A stretch of DNA of 37,958 nt from Phytophthora sp. 'mugwort' (taxonomy: Eukaryota > Oomycota > Peronosporomycetes > Peronosporales > Peronosporaceae), in NCBI GenBank assembly GCA_033558025.1, contig JAUCEF010000069.1:1-37958 (forward strand), read 5' to 3'. A program made the translations under genes and the position numbers. Under the pieces are notes generated by a model. The model made no database searches. It was not told the origin of the DNA and was given only the letters and a program-made list of their open reading frames with translations. Below are positions 1-7,674 of the stretch, piece by piece; position 1 is the stretch's first letter, and each line of letters opens with the position of its first letter.

Positions 1-105
1 AATACCTTCCATAACAGGTGTTGCTGGATCTTGAAAACCTAATTGCCAAGGTTCAGCCATATCTAAAAAAGTGAATTGATTATTTATATAATTTATTATT
101 GTCAT
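1..105 (-). CDS. cox2: Cytochrome c oxidase subunit 2, 5' end only
   Basis: Partial gene: the first 35 codons read on the minus strand from an ATG at 105 and run off the window edge. The translation contains [20 protein letters not shown], the strongly conserved Cox2 N-terminus just before the first membrane helix. Cox2 is a core subunit of complex IV and carries the CuA site that accepts electrons from cytochrome c; the CuA ligands lie in the missing part. The gene is followed upstream by a 592-bp gene-free stretch and trnW. Identity is clear despite the short length. Confidence 0.95.
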   Translation of the reverse strand, partial: MTIINYINNQFTFLDMAEPWQLGFQDPATPVMEGI

Positions 106-697
106 AATATACTTGAAATTTATTATTTTATTTAATTTTTAATATATACAAAATTAAGAGTTTTTGAATATTAATATTCAAGAAAAAATATAAATTTTAT
201 TATTTATATTGTAAAAATAATTGAATTATTTTTTTTTTTTCTTAAAGAATATAAAATTTTTTAAAAATTAAAATAATTTATATTAAATAATCATATTATT
301 TTTAAAATGTTTTTATATACAATAATAAATATTAATGTAGAATATAATAAAAATGAAATAATAATTATTTAAAGAGTATTCATTTAACGATTAATCAATA
401 ATATTAACTAATAAATTAAAATTATTTAATATTGAGAATGTTTTCTTAATATAAACATTAATTAATCTGTTTATGAATATTTTTTTAGGAATAATGGAGT
501 AATTTTAAAATTGAATATTTATAATAATATTTTTATTTTAAACATATAAAACTATATTTATTATAAAATATTATAAATCTAAATTTAAATTCCCTTTGAT
601 TAAAAAGTATTTTAAATAAAATTTTATTTTTATAACTTGAATTTAATTAATTTCAGATATTATAAAATTTTTTTGATTTATAATATTTTATAATAAA
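106..697. other. Gene-free AT-rich spacer between cox2 and trnW
   Basis: Almost pure A+T with homopolymer T and A runs. I see no open reading frame with recognisable protein similarity and no tRNA-like fold. It lies upstream of cox2 and downstream of rns-trnW on the minus strand, so it could hold a promoter or processing signals for cox2. It is the longest spacer in the window. No element is named with confidence. Confidence 0.6.
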
Positions 698-769
698 CAG
701 GAAAAATGGGACTTGAACCCATAACAATAATTTTGGAGACTATGATTTTACCAATTAAACTATTTTCCT
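698..769 (-). tRNA. trnW: tRNA-Trp (CCA)
   Basis: Cloverleaf on the minus strand: 7-bp acceptor AGGAAAA/TTTTCCT, anticodon loop CTCCAAA (CCA) and T-arm ATGGG-TTCAAGT-CCCAT. A CCA anticodon reads only UGG, which agrees with UGA being a stop in this genome. It lies between rns and cox2. Confidence 0.93.
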
Positions 770-799
770 AAGACTTTTAATTTTAATTTAAGAATGCTT

Positions 800-1415
800 A
801 AAGATCTCTTCCAGACACAGGTTCCCCTACGACTACCTTGTTACGACTTCATCAAAGTTACTAACCACTTTTTAGGAATTATAATTTATTTTATAAAAAT
901 TTTAAATTATTTTATTTAAATAATTATTAAATTTTATAAAAGAATTAAAAATTATTTTAAAAACAATCAACTTCCCTGATGTGACGGGCGGTGTGTACAA
1001 AGTCCAGTAACATATTCACCGCAGCATGCTGTTCTGCGATTACTAGCGATTCCAACTTCATAAGGGCGAGTTTCAGCCCTTAATTCGAACTAAGATAATT
1101 TTTGAAGATTTGCTCCAACTTATATCATTATTGCTTCTCATTGTAATTATCATTGTAGCACGTGTGTAGCCCAACTCATAAGGGCCATGAAGACTTGACG
1201 TCATCCCCACCTTCCATTAACCTATCATTAATTTTTTCATTAGAGTACTTTTATCTATTTATAATAAATTAGTAACTAATCATAGGGGTTGCGCTCGTTA
1301 AAGGATTTAACCAAACATTTCACAACACGAGCTGACGACAGCCATGCAACACCTGTTTTTTATATAAAAATTTTAAATAAAAATTAGCAAGAGTTGGTAA
1401 GGTTCTGCGCGTATT

Positions 1416-1447
<32 letters not shown>

Positions 1448-2305
1448 TAGACTCCCGTCAATTCCTTTGAATTTCAATCTTGCGATTATACTTTTCAGGC
1501 GGAGTGCTTAACGCGTTAGCTGTTATATCTAAAAATTCTAAATATTAGCACTCATCGTTTACAGCATGGACTACCGGGGTCTCTAATCCGTTCGCTACCC
1601 AAGCTTTCGTTTCTCAGTGTCAGTATATACCCAGATAATTGCCTTCGCCATAGGTCTTCCTTCTATTATCAACGTATTTTATCACTCCAATAGAAATTCC
1701 ATTATCCTCTATTTATACTCCAGTTTATCAGTTTTGAAAAAATGTATAAAGTTGAGCTTTAATTTGTTTCTTTCAACTTAAAAAACTACCTACAAACCCT
1801 TTACGCCTAATCATCCCGAATAATGCTCGCTCCTCCCGTATTACCGCGGCTGCTGGCACGGGTATTAGCCGGAACTTCTTTTTTAAGTACTGTCATTTTC
1901 CTCCTTAATGAAAGAGCTTTACAACCTAATTAGCCGTCATCACCCACTCGGTATTGCTGGATCAAGCTTCCGCTCATTGTCCAAAATTCCCCACTGCTGC
2001 CTTTAAAAAAGTTTGGGCCGTGTCTCAGTCCCAATGTGGCTGATCATTCTTTCAAACCAGCTAAAGATAATAGGCTTGGTTGTCTATTAAACTACCAACT
2101 ACCATAATCTTGCGCAAACTCATCTTTTAACGTTAAAAACTTTAATTAATTTATTCAGTATTTTTATAAAAATAATTATTCTGAATTAAAAGGTAGATAA
2201 TTCACGTGTTACTCACCCGTTCGCTATGTTTTAAAAACATTCAACTTGCATGTGTTAAGCATACCGATAGCATTTATTCTGAGCCAGGATCAAACTCTAT
2301 TTAAG
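800..2305 (-). rRNA. rns: Small-subunit ribosomal RNA
   Basis: Minus-strand SSU rRNA of bacterial type. The 5' end has GAGTTTGATCCTGGCTCAG (reverse complement near 2279-2297). The 530-loop complement (taccgcggctgctggcac) is near 1841-1858, the 1400 region (gacgggcggtgtgtac) near 983-998, and the 3' end carries AAGTCGTAACAAGGTA near 833-848. Length is about 1.5 kb, with short AT-rich expansions such as 885-960. The 3' terminus lacks a recognisable CCTCC anti-Shine-Dalgarno, so both ends are estimated from alignment to E. coli landmarks, plus or minus about 10 nt. Confidence 0.96.
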
Positions 2306-2390
2306 TTTTATATTAATTATTTAATATTAATTTTTAAAATAACAAATATTTAAAAATTTAATATTATAACATTCTTATATTAATTTTTGT

Positions 2391-2444
2391 CTTATATTGT
2401 CTTATATTGTCTTATATTGTCTTATATTGTCTTATATTGTCTTA
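2391..2444. repeat. 10-bp tandem repeat, 5.4 copies
   Basis: Five exact head-to-tail copies of cttatattgt (2391-2440) followed by a partial ctta. It lies about 90 bp upstream of the mature 5' end of rns as transcribed. Copy number in such arrays usually varies between strains. Confidence 0.97.
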
Positions 2445-2567
2445 AAGGATTAAAATTTTTTAATTTTTAAAAATTCAATTAGTTATTAATAAAATTTCTT
2501 TGTATCACGAAAAAAAAATATTATTTTTTGAAAAGGATCCCCCCCTAAATATGTTTTTGAATTTTTT

Positions 2568-2593
2568 GTTGAAAAGATAAATATCTTTTTAAC
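2568..2593. other. Stem-loop in the rns upstream spacer
   Basis: Inverted repeat gttgaaaagat / atctttttaac, an 11-bp stem with one G-T pair and a 4-nt loop. A second, smaller hairpin (aaagata-ttt-tatcttt) follows at 2604-2620. Possible processing or replication signal; function not shown. Confidence 0.5.
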
Positions 2594-2667
2594 TTAACTA
2601 TTTAAAGATATTTTATCTTTTTATCCTTTTTTTAATTTGTTTATCCTTTTTTTTTTTAGATCTTTAT

Positions 2668-2751
2668 TGGAGAAAGTAGGATTTGAACCTACGTAGAAAA
2701 TATTTCAACAAATTTACAGTCTGCCGCTTTTAACCACTCAGCCATTTCTCC
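2668..2751 (-). tRNA. trnY: tRNA-Tyr (GTA)
   Basis: Minus-strand class II tRNA with a long variable arm, acceptor GGAGAAA/TTTCTCC, anticodon loop CTGTAAA (GTA) and T-arm GTAGG-TTCAAAT-CCTAC. The long variable arm is typical of bacterial and organellar tRNA-Tyr. Confidence 0.93.
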
Positions 2752-2768
2752 TAAAGATATTTTAAATA

Positions 2769-2840
2769 TGTGATTAATGGGATTTGAACCCATAATATTT
2801 ACTTGGAAGATAAAGGATTTACCAATTAATCTATAATCAC
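2769..2840 (-). tRNA. trnG: tRNA-Gly (TCC)
   Basis: Acceptor GTGATTA/TAATCAC, anticodon loop CTTCCAA (TCC), T-arm ATGGG-TTCAAAT-CCCAT. Its D- and T-arms closely resemble those of trnW at 698-769, which suggests a paralogous origin. Confidence 0.9.
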
Positions 2841-2901
2841 GTATATTTTTATTGTTTAAAAAATGTTTATTATTGTTTTAAAAAAGAAAAAGTGGAATAA
2901 A

Positions 2902-3156
2902 TTAATCCACTATTTCATAAGTATCAGGATCTAATCGATCGATATCATCTATACGTTCACCTGTTTCAACATCTAAATAATGAAAATATCTATATAGATT
3001 CAGAGGATTTCCAGATCTTGTAATTTTTCTTTTTGGTGGTTTTGGTAAAGAGTCACTATCTGAATCAAAATTTAAATCAGTTGAAAAATTACTAGGAAAA
3101 TCGCTTGGGAAATTGTCGCTATCAAAAAAAAAAGCATCTAGAAATAAATAAAACAA
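2902..3156 (-). CDS. Hypothetical acidic ORF, probable 3' half of a frame-split gene
   Basis: Open frame of 84 codons with no nearby ATG; its furthest upstream initiator-like codon is TTG. The product is rich in Asp and Ser (segment FDSDSDS), then basic (PKPPKRK), then ends in an acidic tail (VETGERIDDIDRLDPD). No family recognised. It overlaps the end of the ORF at 3138-3431, and a one-base shift in the 12-T tract (A12 on plus, 3164-3175) would join both into one frame of roughly 175 codons. It is either the 3' part of one gene hit by a homopolymer indel (real, or a sequencing error) or a decayed gene. Confidence 0.4.
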   Translation of the reverse strand: MFYLFLDAFFFDSDNFPSDFPSNFSTDLNFDSDSDSLPKPPKRKITRSGNPLNLYRYFHYLDVETGERIDDIDRLDPDTYEIVD

Positions 3157-3431
3157 AAAAGATAAAAAAAAAAAACGAAAATAGTTGGCATATTATCGTC
3201 AATTCTTTTTAAAATACTTTTAGGTTTTTCTTCTTTTTTTAAAGCAGCTTCCTCAGCCTCAGTCTCTAAATCTATAAAATCTTCTAATAAAGTTATTTCA
3301 AGAGGTAAAAGAATTAAAATAAATTTAAAAATATTTTGAAAAAATTTAGGATGTATTTTTAATATATCTTGTATAATTTTATATAGATTATAAGCAAAAA
3401 ATATCCTTTTAATAATGTTAAAAAAAATCAT
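3138..3431 (-). CDS. Hypothetical ORF, probable 5' half of a frame-split gene
   Basis: ATG at 3431, 97 codons. A basic-hydrophobic N-terminal half (about residues 1-45) is followed by an acidic, helix-prone stretch (LEDFIDLETEAEEAALKKEE) and then a very hydrophobic tail (IFVFFFYLFCFIYF) translated from the T-rich tract. The frame can be extended upstream only by a TTG at 3461. It sits between trnG(UCC) and trnG(GCC). Codons such as GCC and GCT are more GC-rich than in neighbouring genes, notably around 3243-3275. No function assigned; it probably continues into 2902-3156 by frameshift. Confidence 0.45.
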   Translation of the reverse strand: MIFFNIIKRIFFAYNLYKIIQDILKIHPKFFQNIFKFILILLPLEITLLEDFIDLETEAEEAALKKEEKPKSILKRIDDNMPTIFVFFFYLFCFIYF

Positions 3432-3531
3432 AATTTTTATAAAGAAGTAAATAAATGTCAATACTAATATTATTCCCTAATTAAAAAATGGAAATACCAA
3501 ATACTGCCTTTGGGTACATTTATTTGAATTA

Positions 3532-3603
3532 AGCAAAAAAAGGGATTTGAACCCTCAACATTAACCTTGGCAAGGTTATACTCTACCATTGAGCTATTTT
3601 TGC
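3532..3603 (-). tRNA. trnG: tRNA-Gly (GCC)
   Basis: Acceptor GCAAAAA/TTTTTGC, anticodon loop TTGCCAA (GCC), T-arm GAGGG-TTCAAAT-CCCTT with one G-T pair. The discriminator is U, as in bacterial tRNA-Gly. Confidence 0.92.
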
Positions 3604-3616
3604 TAATAAATTATTT

Positions 3617-4144
3617 TTATAATAAAAATAGTGAATTTAATAATAAAAATAATTCATAATGATTTTTTGCATTTGTATGAATAGAAACATCTATTGGAGG
3701 TATATCTTTGAATTTTAAAAATTCAGTTTTTAATTCAAAAAAATCTAAAATATTTCGAATTTGAAAATTTAAAATATTTTGATTTTTAAAATTAAAATTT
3801 ATTTTAGTTAAATTTTGAAAAAGAAAAATCAAAATTTTTTCTAAAAAATTAAAAATATTTTTTTTTCTTAAAGTTATTTTACAACCTATAATTGAATTTT
3901 TTTTGATTTTTAAAAAAATATTATTTTTTTTTGATTTTGTTATTATAGGTTTTTGATTTGTTATTAATTTTAAAAGTAAAATTATATTAATTAATTTTTT
4001 TTTTTCAATATTAGCGTTTTTAAAACCAATATTTAAACATATTTTACTTATTTTAGGTATTTCAAATATATTTTTAAAATTTAATTTTGTTAAAAGATCG
4101 TATATAGTAATATTTTGATAATGGATTTGTAAATTTTTTTTCAT
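3617..4144 (-). CDS. rpl5: Ribosomal protein L5
   Basis: 175 aa, a large-subunit protein of the central protuberance. Family signals are KISKICLNIGF near residues 30-40, the conserved ITNQKPIITKSKK block and IGCKITLR in the middle, and a C-terminal DVSIHTNAKNHYE segment matching the usual D(I)..TTA.t..Ea.. end of L5. It lies 6 bp downstream of rpl14, the order of the bacterial spc operon (rplX absent), and is presumably co-transcribed with it. It is followed by trnG(GCC). Confidence 0.9.
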   Translation of the reverse strand: MKKNLQIHYQNITIYDLLTKLNFKNIFEIPKISKICLNIGFKNANIEKKKLINIILLLKLITNQKPIITKSKKNNIFLKIKKNSIIGCKITLRKKNIFNFLEKILIFLFQNLTKINFNFKNQNILNFQIRNILDFFELKTEFLKFKDIPPIDVSIHTNAKNHYELFLLLNSLFLL

Positions 4145-4150
4145 ATATTT

Positions 4151-4522
4151 TTATAAAATATTTGAAGCTAATGCTAATATTTTGAAATTTTTTTTCTTCC
4201 GAAATTCAGAAGTAATCGGACCAAATATACGTGTTCCTAGGGGTTTATTTTGATTATTTAAAATAATTATACAATTTTTATCAAATTTTATTATATTACC
4301 TATTGTACTTTTTTTTTGATATGTTGTATGTATAATTAAAGCTTTAAATAAATCTCCTTTAATTATTTTAATTTTTTTTTTTTGATTTAAACGTAATTTT
4401 TTAGCAGAAATTAAAATTGTATCCCCAATTTTTCCAATTTTTTTTTTATAAATTTTTATACATTGTCCTATTTTAATACCACTATTATCATTTACTTTTA
4501 ATTTAGTTTGAATTTGAATCAT
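4151..4522 (-). CDS. rpl14: Ribosomal protein L14
   Basis: 123 aa, the usual length for bacterial and mitochondrial L14. It begins MIQIQTKLKVNDNSG, matching the canonical MIQ..T.L.V.DNSGA start, and ends in the conserved RIFGPITSEFR region. L14 sits at the subunit interface near the L19/L3 cluster. First gene of an rpl14-rpl5 pair, a remnant of the spc operon. The tRNA cluster starting at 4545 lies just upstream, so tRNA excision could form the 5' end of its mRNA. Confidence 0.95.
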   Translation of the reverse strand: MIQIQTKLKVNDNSGIKIGQCIKIYKKKIGKIGDTILISAKKLRLNQKKKIKIIKGDLFKALIIHTTYQKKSTIGNIIKFDKNCIIILNNQNKPLGTRIFGPITSEFRKKKNFKILALASNIL

Positions 4523-4544
4523 AAATTATATATTAATTTTAAAA

Positions 4545-4616
4545 TGATGAGAGTAGGATTTGAACCTACATCTTCAGATTATGAGCCTGATAAGTTACCT
4601 ATTACTCTATCTCATC
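4545..4616 (-). tRNA. trnfM: tRNA-Met (CAT), probable initiator
   Basis: Acceptor GATGAGA/TCTCATC, anticodon loop CTCATAA (CAT), T-arm GTAGG-TTCAAAT-CCTAC. D-stem GAGT/ACTT gives A11:U24, the purine-11:pyrimidine-24 pair that marks bacterial-type initiators; the body also matches bacterial fMet tRNA better than the other CAT tRNAs here. Unusually, positions 1:72 form a G-C pair instead of the bacterial mismatch. Confidence 0.85.
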
Positions 4617-4634
4617 TTATATTTTCTTCCTTTT

Positions 4635-4709
4635 TCGGAAGAAAAGGATTTGAACCTTTGATCTTCTGTTCCCAAAACAGACGCATTAGCCAGACTATGC
4701 TACCTTCCG
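4635..4709 (-). tRNA. trnP: tRNA-Pro (TGG)
   Basis: Acceptor CGGAAGG/TCTTCCG, anticodon stem-loop TCTGT-TTTGGGA-ACAGA (TGG), T-arm AAAGG-TTCAAAT-CCTTT. Part of the six-tRNA cluster between rpl14 and rnl. Confidence 0.93.
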
Positions 4710-4721
4710 TTTAAAGATAAT

Positions 4722-4793
4722 TAATGATGGTAGGATTTGAACCTACAACATTAGGATTATGATTCCCACGCTCTACCATTAAACTACATCATC
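4722..4793 (-). tRNA. trnM: tRNA-Met (CAT), probable elongator
   Basis: Acceptor GATGATG/CATCATT with a G-U terminal pair, anticodon loop ATCATAA (CAT), T-arm GTAGG-TTCAAAT-CCTAC. D-stem GTTT/GAGC gives U11:G24, a pyrimidine-purine pair as in elongators. Position 32 is A, which is uncommon. Confidence 0.85.
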
Positions 4794-4817
4794 TTATTAA
4801 TACTTTATTAATAAAAT

Positions 4818-4906
4818 AAGTCGAAGTGGGATTTGAACCCACGAGTTAATAAATTAACTGATAGTTTAGCAAACTACTGCCTTAAACCTGACTTGGCTAT
4901 TCGACC
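4818..4906 (-). tRNA. trnS: tRNA-Ser (GCT)
   Basis: Class II tRNA with a long variable arm. Acceptor GGTCGAA/TTCGACT, anticodon stem-loop TAGTT-TGCTAAA region with anticodon GCT, T-arm GTGGG-TTCAAAT-CCCAC. Exact 3' end uncertain by one base. Confidence 0.9.
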
Positions 4907-4918
4907 TAAAATATAAAA

Positions 4919-4990
4919 CTTCTTTGATAGGATTTGAACCTACAACCTAATGGTTAACAGCCATTTGCTCTACCGTTGAGCTACAAAGAA
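4919..4990 (-). tRNA. trnN: tRNA-Asn (GTT)
   Basis: Acceptor TTCTTTG/CAAAGAA, anticodon loop CTGTTAA (GTT), T-arm GTAGG-TTCAAAT-CCTAT. Immediately downstream of rnl on the minus strand. Confidence 0.93.
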
Positions 4991-5004
4991 ATAATTATAT
5001 TTTA

Positions 5005-5300
5005 ATTTTTAAAACTTTTAGTATTTTTAAGCTAAATATTTTACAATACTTATACTTAAAACCTATTAATGTAATCATCTTTTACAGTTTTTATATGAAA
5101 AATTTTTAAGAATGGTTTCTTACTTAGATGCTTTCAGTAATTATCCAAAATAAATTTAGCTACTCGGCTATGCCTCTCAACAACCGATACACCAGAGATT
5201 TACCCTTCTCGGTCCTCTCGTACTAGAGTTAGATTCTTGCATTTTTCAAAATATCTATAGAAGATAGGAACCAAACTGTCTCACGACGTTCTAAACCCAA

Positions 5301-5340
<40 letters not shown>

Positions 5341-5418
5341 AACCTTCTTCAGCTCCAGGATGTGATGAGTCGACATCGAGGTGCCAAACGACTCCGTCGA
5401 TAGGAGCTCTTAGGAGTC

Positions 5419-5461
<43 letters not shown>

Positions 5462-5897
5462 AATCTTTCCACAAAGAATTATCGGATCACTATGACCGAC
5501 TTTCGTCCCTGTTTGATATGTCTATCTTACAGTCAAGCAAGCTTTTACCATTATGCTCTACAATTGATAATATTATCCAATTTGAGCTTACCTTTGTACA
5601 CCTCCGTTACTCTTTAGGAGGTGACCGCCCCAGTCAAACTACCAACCATACAATGTCTATTTAAAAAATATTAGTTATTTATTTTAATAAGAGTGGTATT
5701 TCAAGAATATCTATACAATTTACTAGCGTAAAGGTTTAAAAGATTACCACTTATACTACACATATTAGATAAAATAACAATATAAAGATGTAGTAAAGGT
5801 TCACGGGGTCTTTCCGTCTAACTATAGAAAATCCGCATCTTCACGGATAATTCAAATTCACTGAGTCTATATTGGAGACAGCGGGGATGTCGTTACA

Positions 5898-5954
<57 letters not shown>

Positions 5955-6012
5955 GAGTTACGGCCGCCGTTTACTGGGACTTCCATTTAATGCGCAAACA
6001 TTTCCTTTTAAT

Positions 6013-6050
<38 letters not shown>

Positions 6051-7646
6051 GTTACCATTTAGCAGAGTCCTAAGTTTTTATTAAACAGTCGCAACCCCCT
6101 ATTTTGTGACACCTAATTATTAAAAATAATTAGGTACTTTTTATCCCGAAGTTACAAAGTCATTTTGCCGAGTTCCTTCAATATAGTTCTCTCATTCACC
6201 TTAGTCTACTCGACCTATCCACCTGTGTCGGTTTAGGGTACGGTTTTTAATTAAAAAAGCTATTTCCTGAAAAATTAAAAATTTTTGTCACTTTTTTAAA
6301 AAAATTTAATTTAAAAATTATCCCATCAAAATCTGCTTTCGTCAAATCTTTCTTAGGGGCCGTTTCACTCTATGTAATACATCTTAACATAGAAACCCTT
6401 GGATTTACGGTGATAACGATTTATATTCGTTATTTTTTGTTACTAATGCCAGCATTTTCTTTTCTGATATCTTCAACATATTTCACAATATATCTTTATT
6501 AACATACAGAATGTTCCGCTACCGTTTTATTAAAAATAAAACTTGCCGCTTCGGTAAATTTCTTAAGTCTCGATACATTTTAGGCGCAAAAAAACTAGAC
6601 CAATGAGCTATTACGCTTTCTTTAAAGGATGGCTGCTTCCAAGCCTACCTATGGGTTGTAATCATTTTTTCACTTCCTTTTTCACTTAGAATATTATTTA
6701 GAGACCTTAGCGATCAATCTGGGCTGTTTCCCTTTTGACAAAAGACCTTAGCGCCTAATGTCTGTCTATTTAAATTACTTTTTTTTGTATTCGGAGTTTC
6801 CAAGAATTCAGTAAGTTTTTACACCCCCTAGCTCAATGAGTGCTCTACCCCAAAAAAAGATTTTAAATGCTCTACTTCAATAGATTTCGCGGAAAACCAG
6901 CTATCTCTGAGTTTGATTAGCCTTTCACTCCTAACCACAAATCATCTCCATATTTTGCCACATATGTGAGTTCGATCCTTCAAATAGTTTTACCTATTTT
7001 TCAATCTGTTCATGGTTAGATCACTCAGTTTCGGGTCTTATTTATATAACTAAAAAGCTTTTTAAAACTTGATTTATCTACGCCTACTTTATTAAATTAA
7101 GCTTGCTATAAAAATAAACTTGCTGGCCCATTATGCAAAAGGTACACTGTTACTTTTTAAAAAAGTTTCAATTGATTGTTAACATTAAGTTTCAGAATTA
7201 TTTCAAACTCAAAAGTTCTTTTTCACCTTTCCTTTACAGTACTTGTCCACTATCGATCATTAATTTTTAAAAGGTTTTGAGGGTGGTTCCCCAATATTCA
7301 AAAAGGCTTACACATAACCCTTTTTACTATTATAAAAACAATTATTATTCTACAGGACTTTCACCTTTTTAAGTAAATTTTTCAAAATTTTTCAAATATT
7401 TTTTTATTTTTATAAACCTAATTTCCATTTTCACTCGTCATTACTAACGGAATCTCGTTTGATTTTTTTAACAGTTACTTAGATATTTCAATTCACTGTT
7501 TTTAAAATTTTCACAAAAAAAAAGTTTTCTTTAGGAAATTTTTATTTCAAAATAAAATATTATTTAATAAAACTTTTCGCATTTTTTACGTCCTAAAAAT
7601 CAAATTAATGCCAAGGCATCCACTTAATGCTTTTATTATTATTTAT
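5005..7646 (-). rRNA. rnl: Large-subunit ribosomal RNA
   Basis: Minus-strand LSU rRNA of about 2.6 kb. The 5' end has GTGGATGCCTTGGCATTAA (reverse complement near 7604-7622). The peptidyl-transferase and sarcin-ricin parts are at the low-coordinate end: complements of GTTCAGAACGTC-type and AGTACGAGAGGACC (ggtcctctcgtact, 5211-5224), and the domain V stretch ggcggccgt-like complement near 5960. AT-rich expansion segments replace several bacterial helices (for example 6240-6320 and 7500-7570). Both termini are estimated by comparison with E. coli landmarks. No 5S rRNA gene was recognised nearby. Confidence 0.96.
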
Positions 7647-7650
7647 ACTT

Positions 7651-7668
7651 AAACCATATAAATGGTTT
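7651..7668. other. Hairpin between the repeat ORF and rnl
   Basis: Perfect stem aaaccat / atggttt (7 bp) with a 4-nt loop, in the short gap between the ORF ending at 7675 and the 5' end of rnl. A candidate RNA-processing site at the mRNA-rRNA boundary. Confidence 0.4.
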
Positions 7669-7674
7669 AAATTT

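Larger units (their letters stand above)
2306..2667. other. Non-coding spacer upstream of rns, possible control region
   Basis: 362 bp without a gene, between the 5' end of rns and trnY. It holds a 10-bp tandem array (2391-2444), a run of seven C at 2539-2545 (the longest C run noticed in the window), two hairpins (2568-2593 and 2604-2620) and two copies of a tttatcctttttt motif around 2620-2660. Repeats, stem-loops and a C/G homopolymer upstream of the rRNA genes are what mitochondrial control or origin regions often show. That role is inference. Confidence 0.45.

Noticed and set aside
2391..2444. CRISPR array
   Set aside because: The 10-bp units are contiguous without spacers, and this is mitochondrial DNA: a simple tandem repeat.
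4508..4714. 68-codon plus-strand frame
   Set aside because: It is a read-through of the reverse complement of tRNA-fMet and tRNA-Pro; motifs such as GFEPT are the T-arm TTCAAAT translated.
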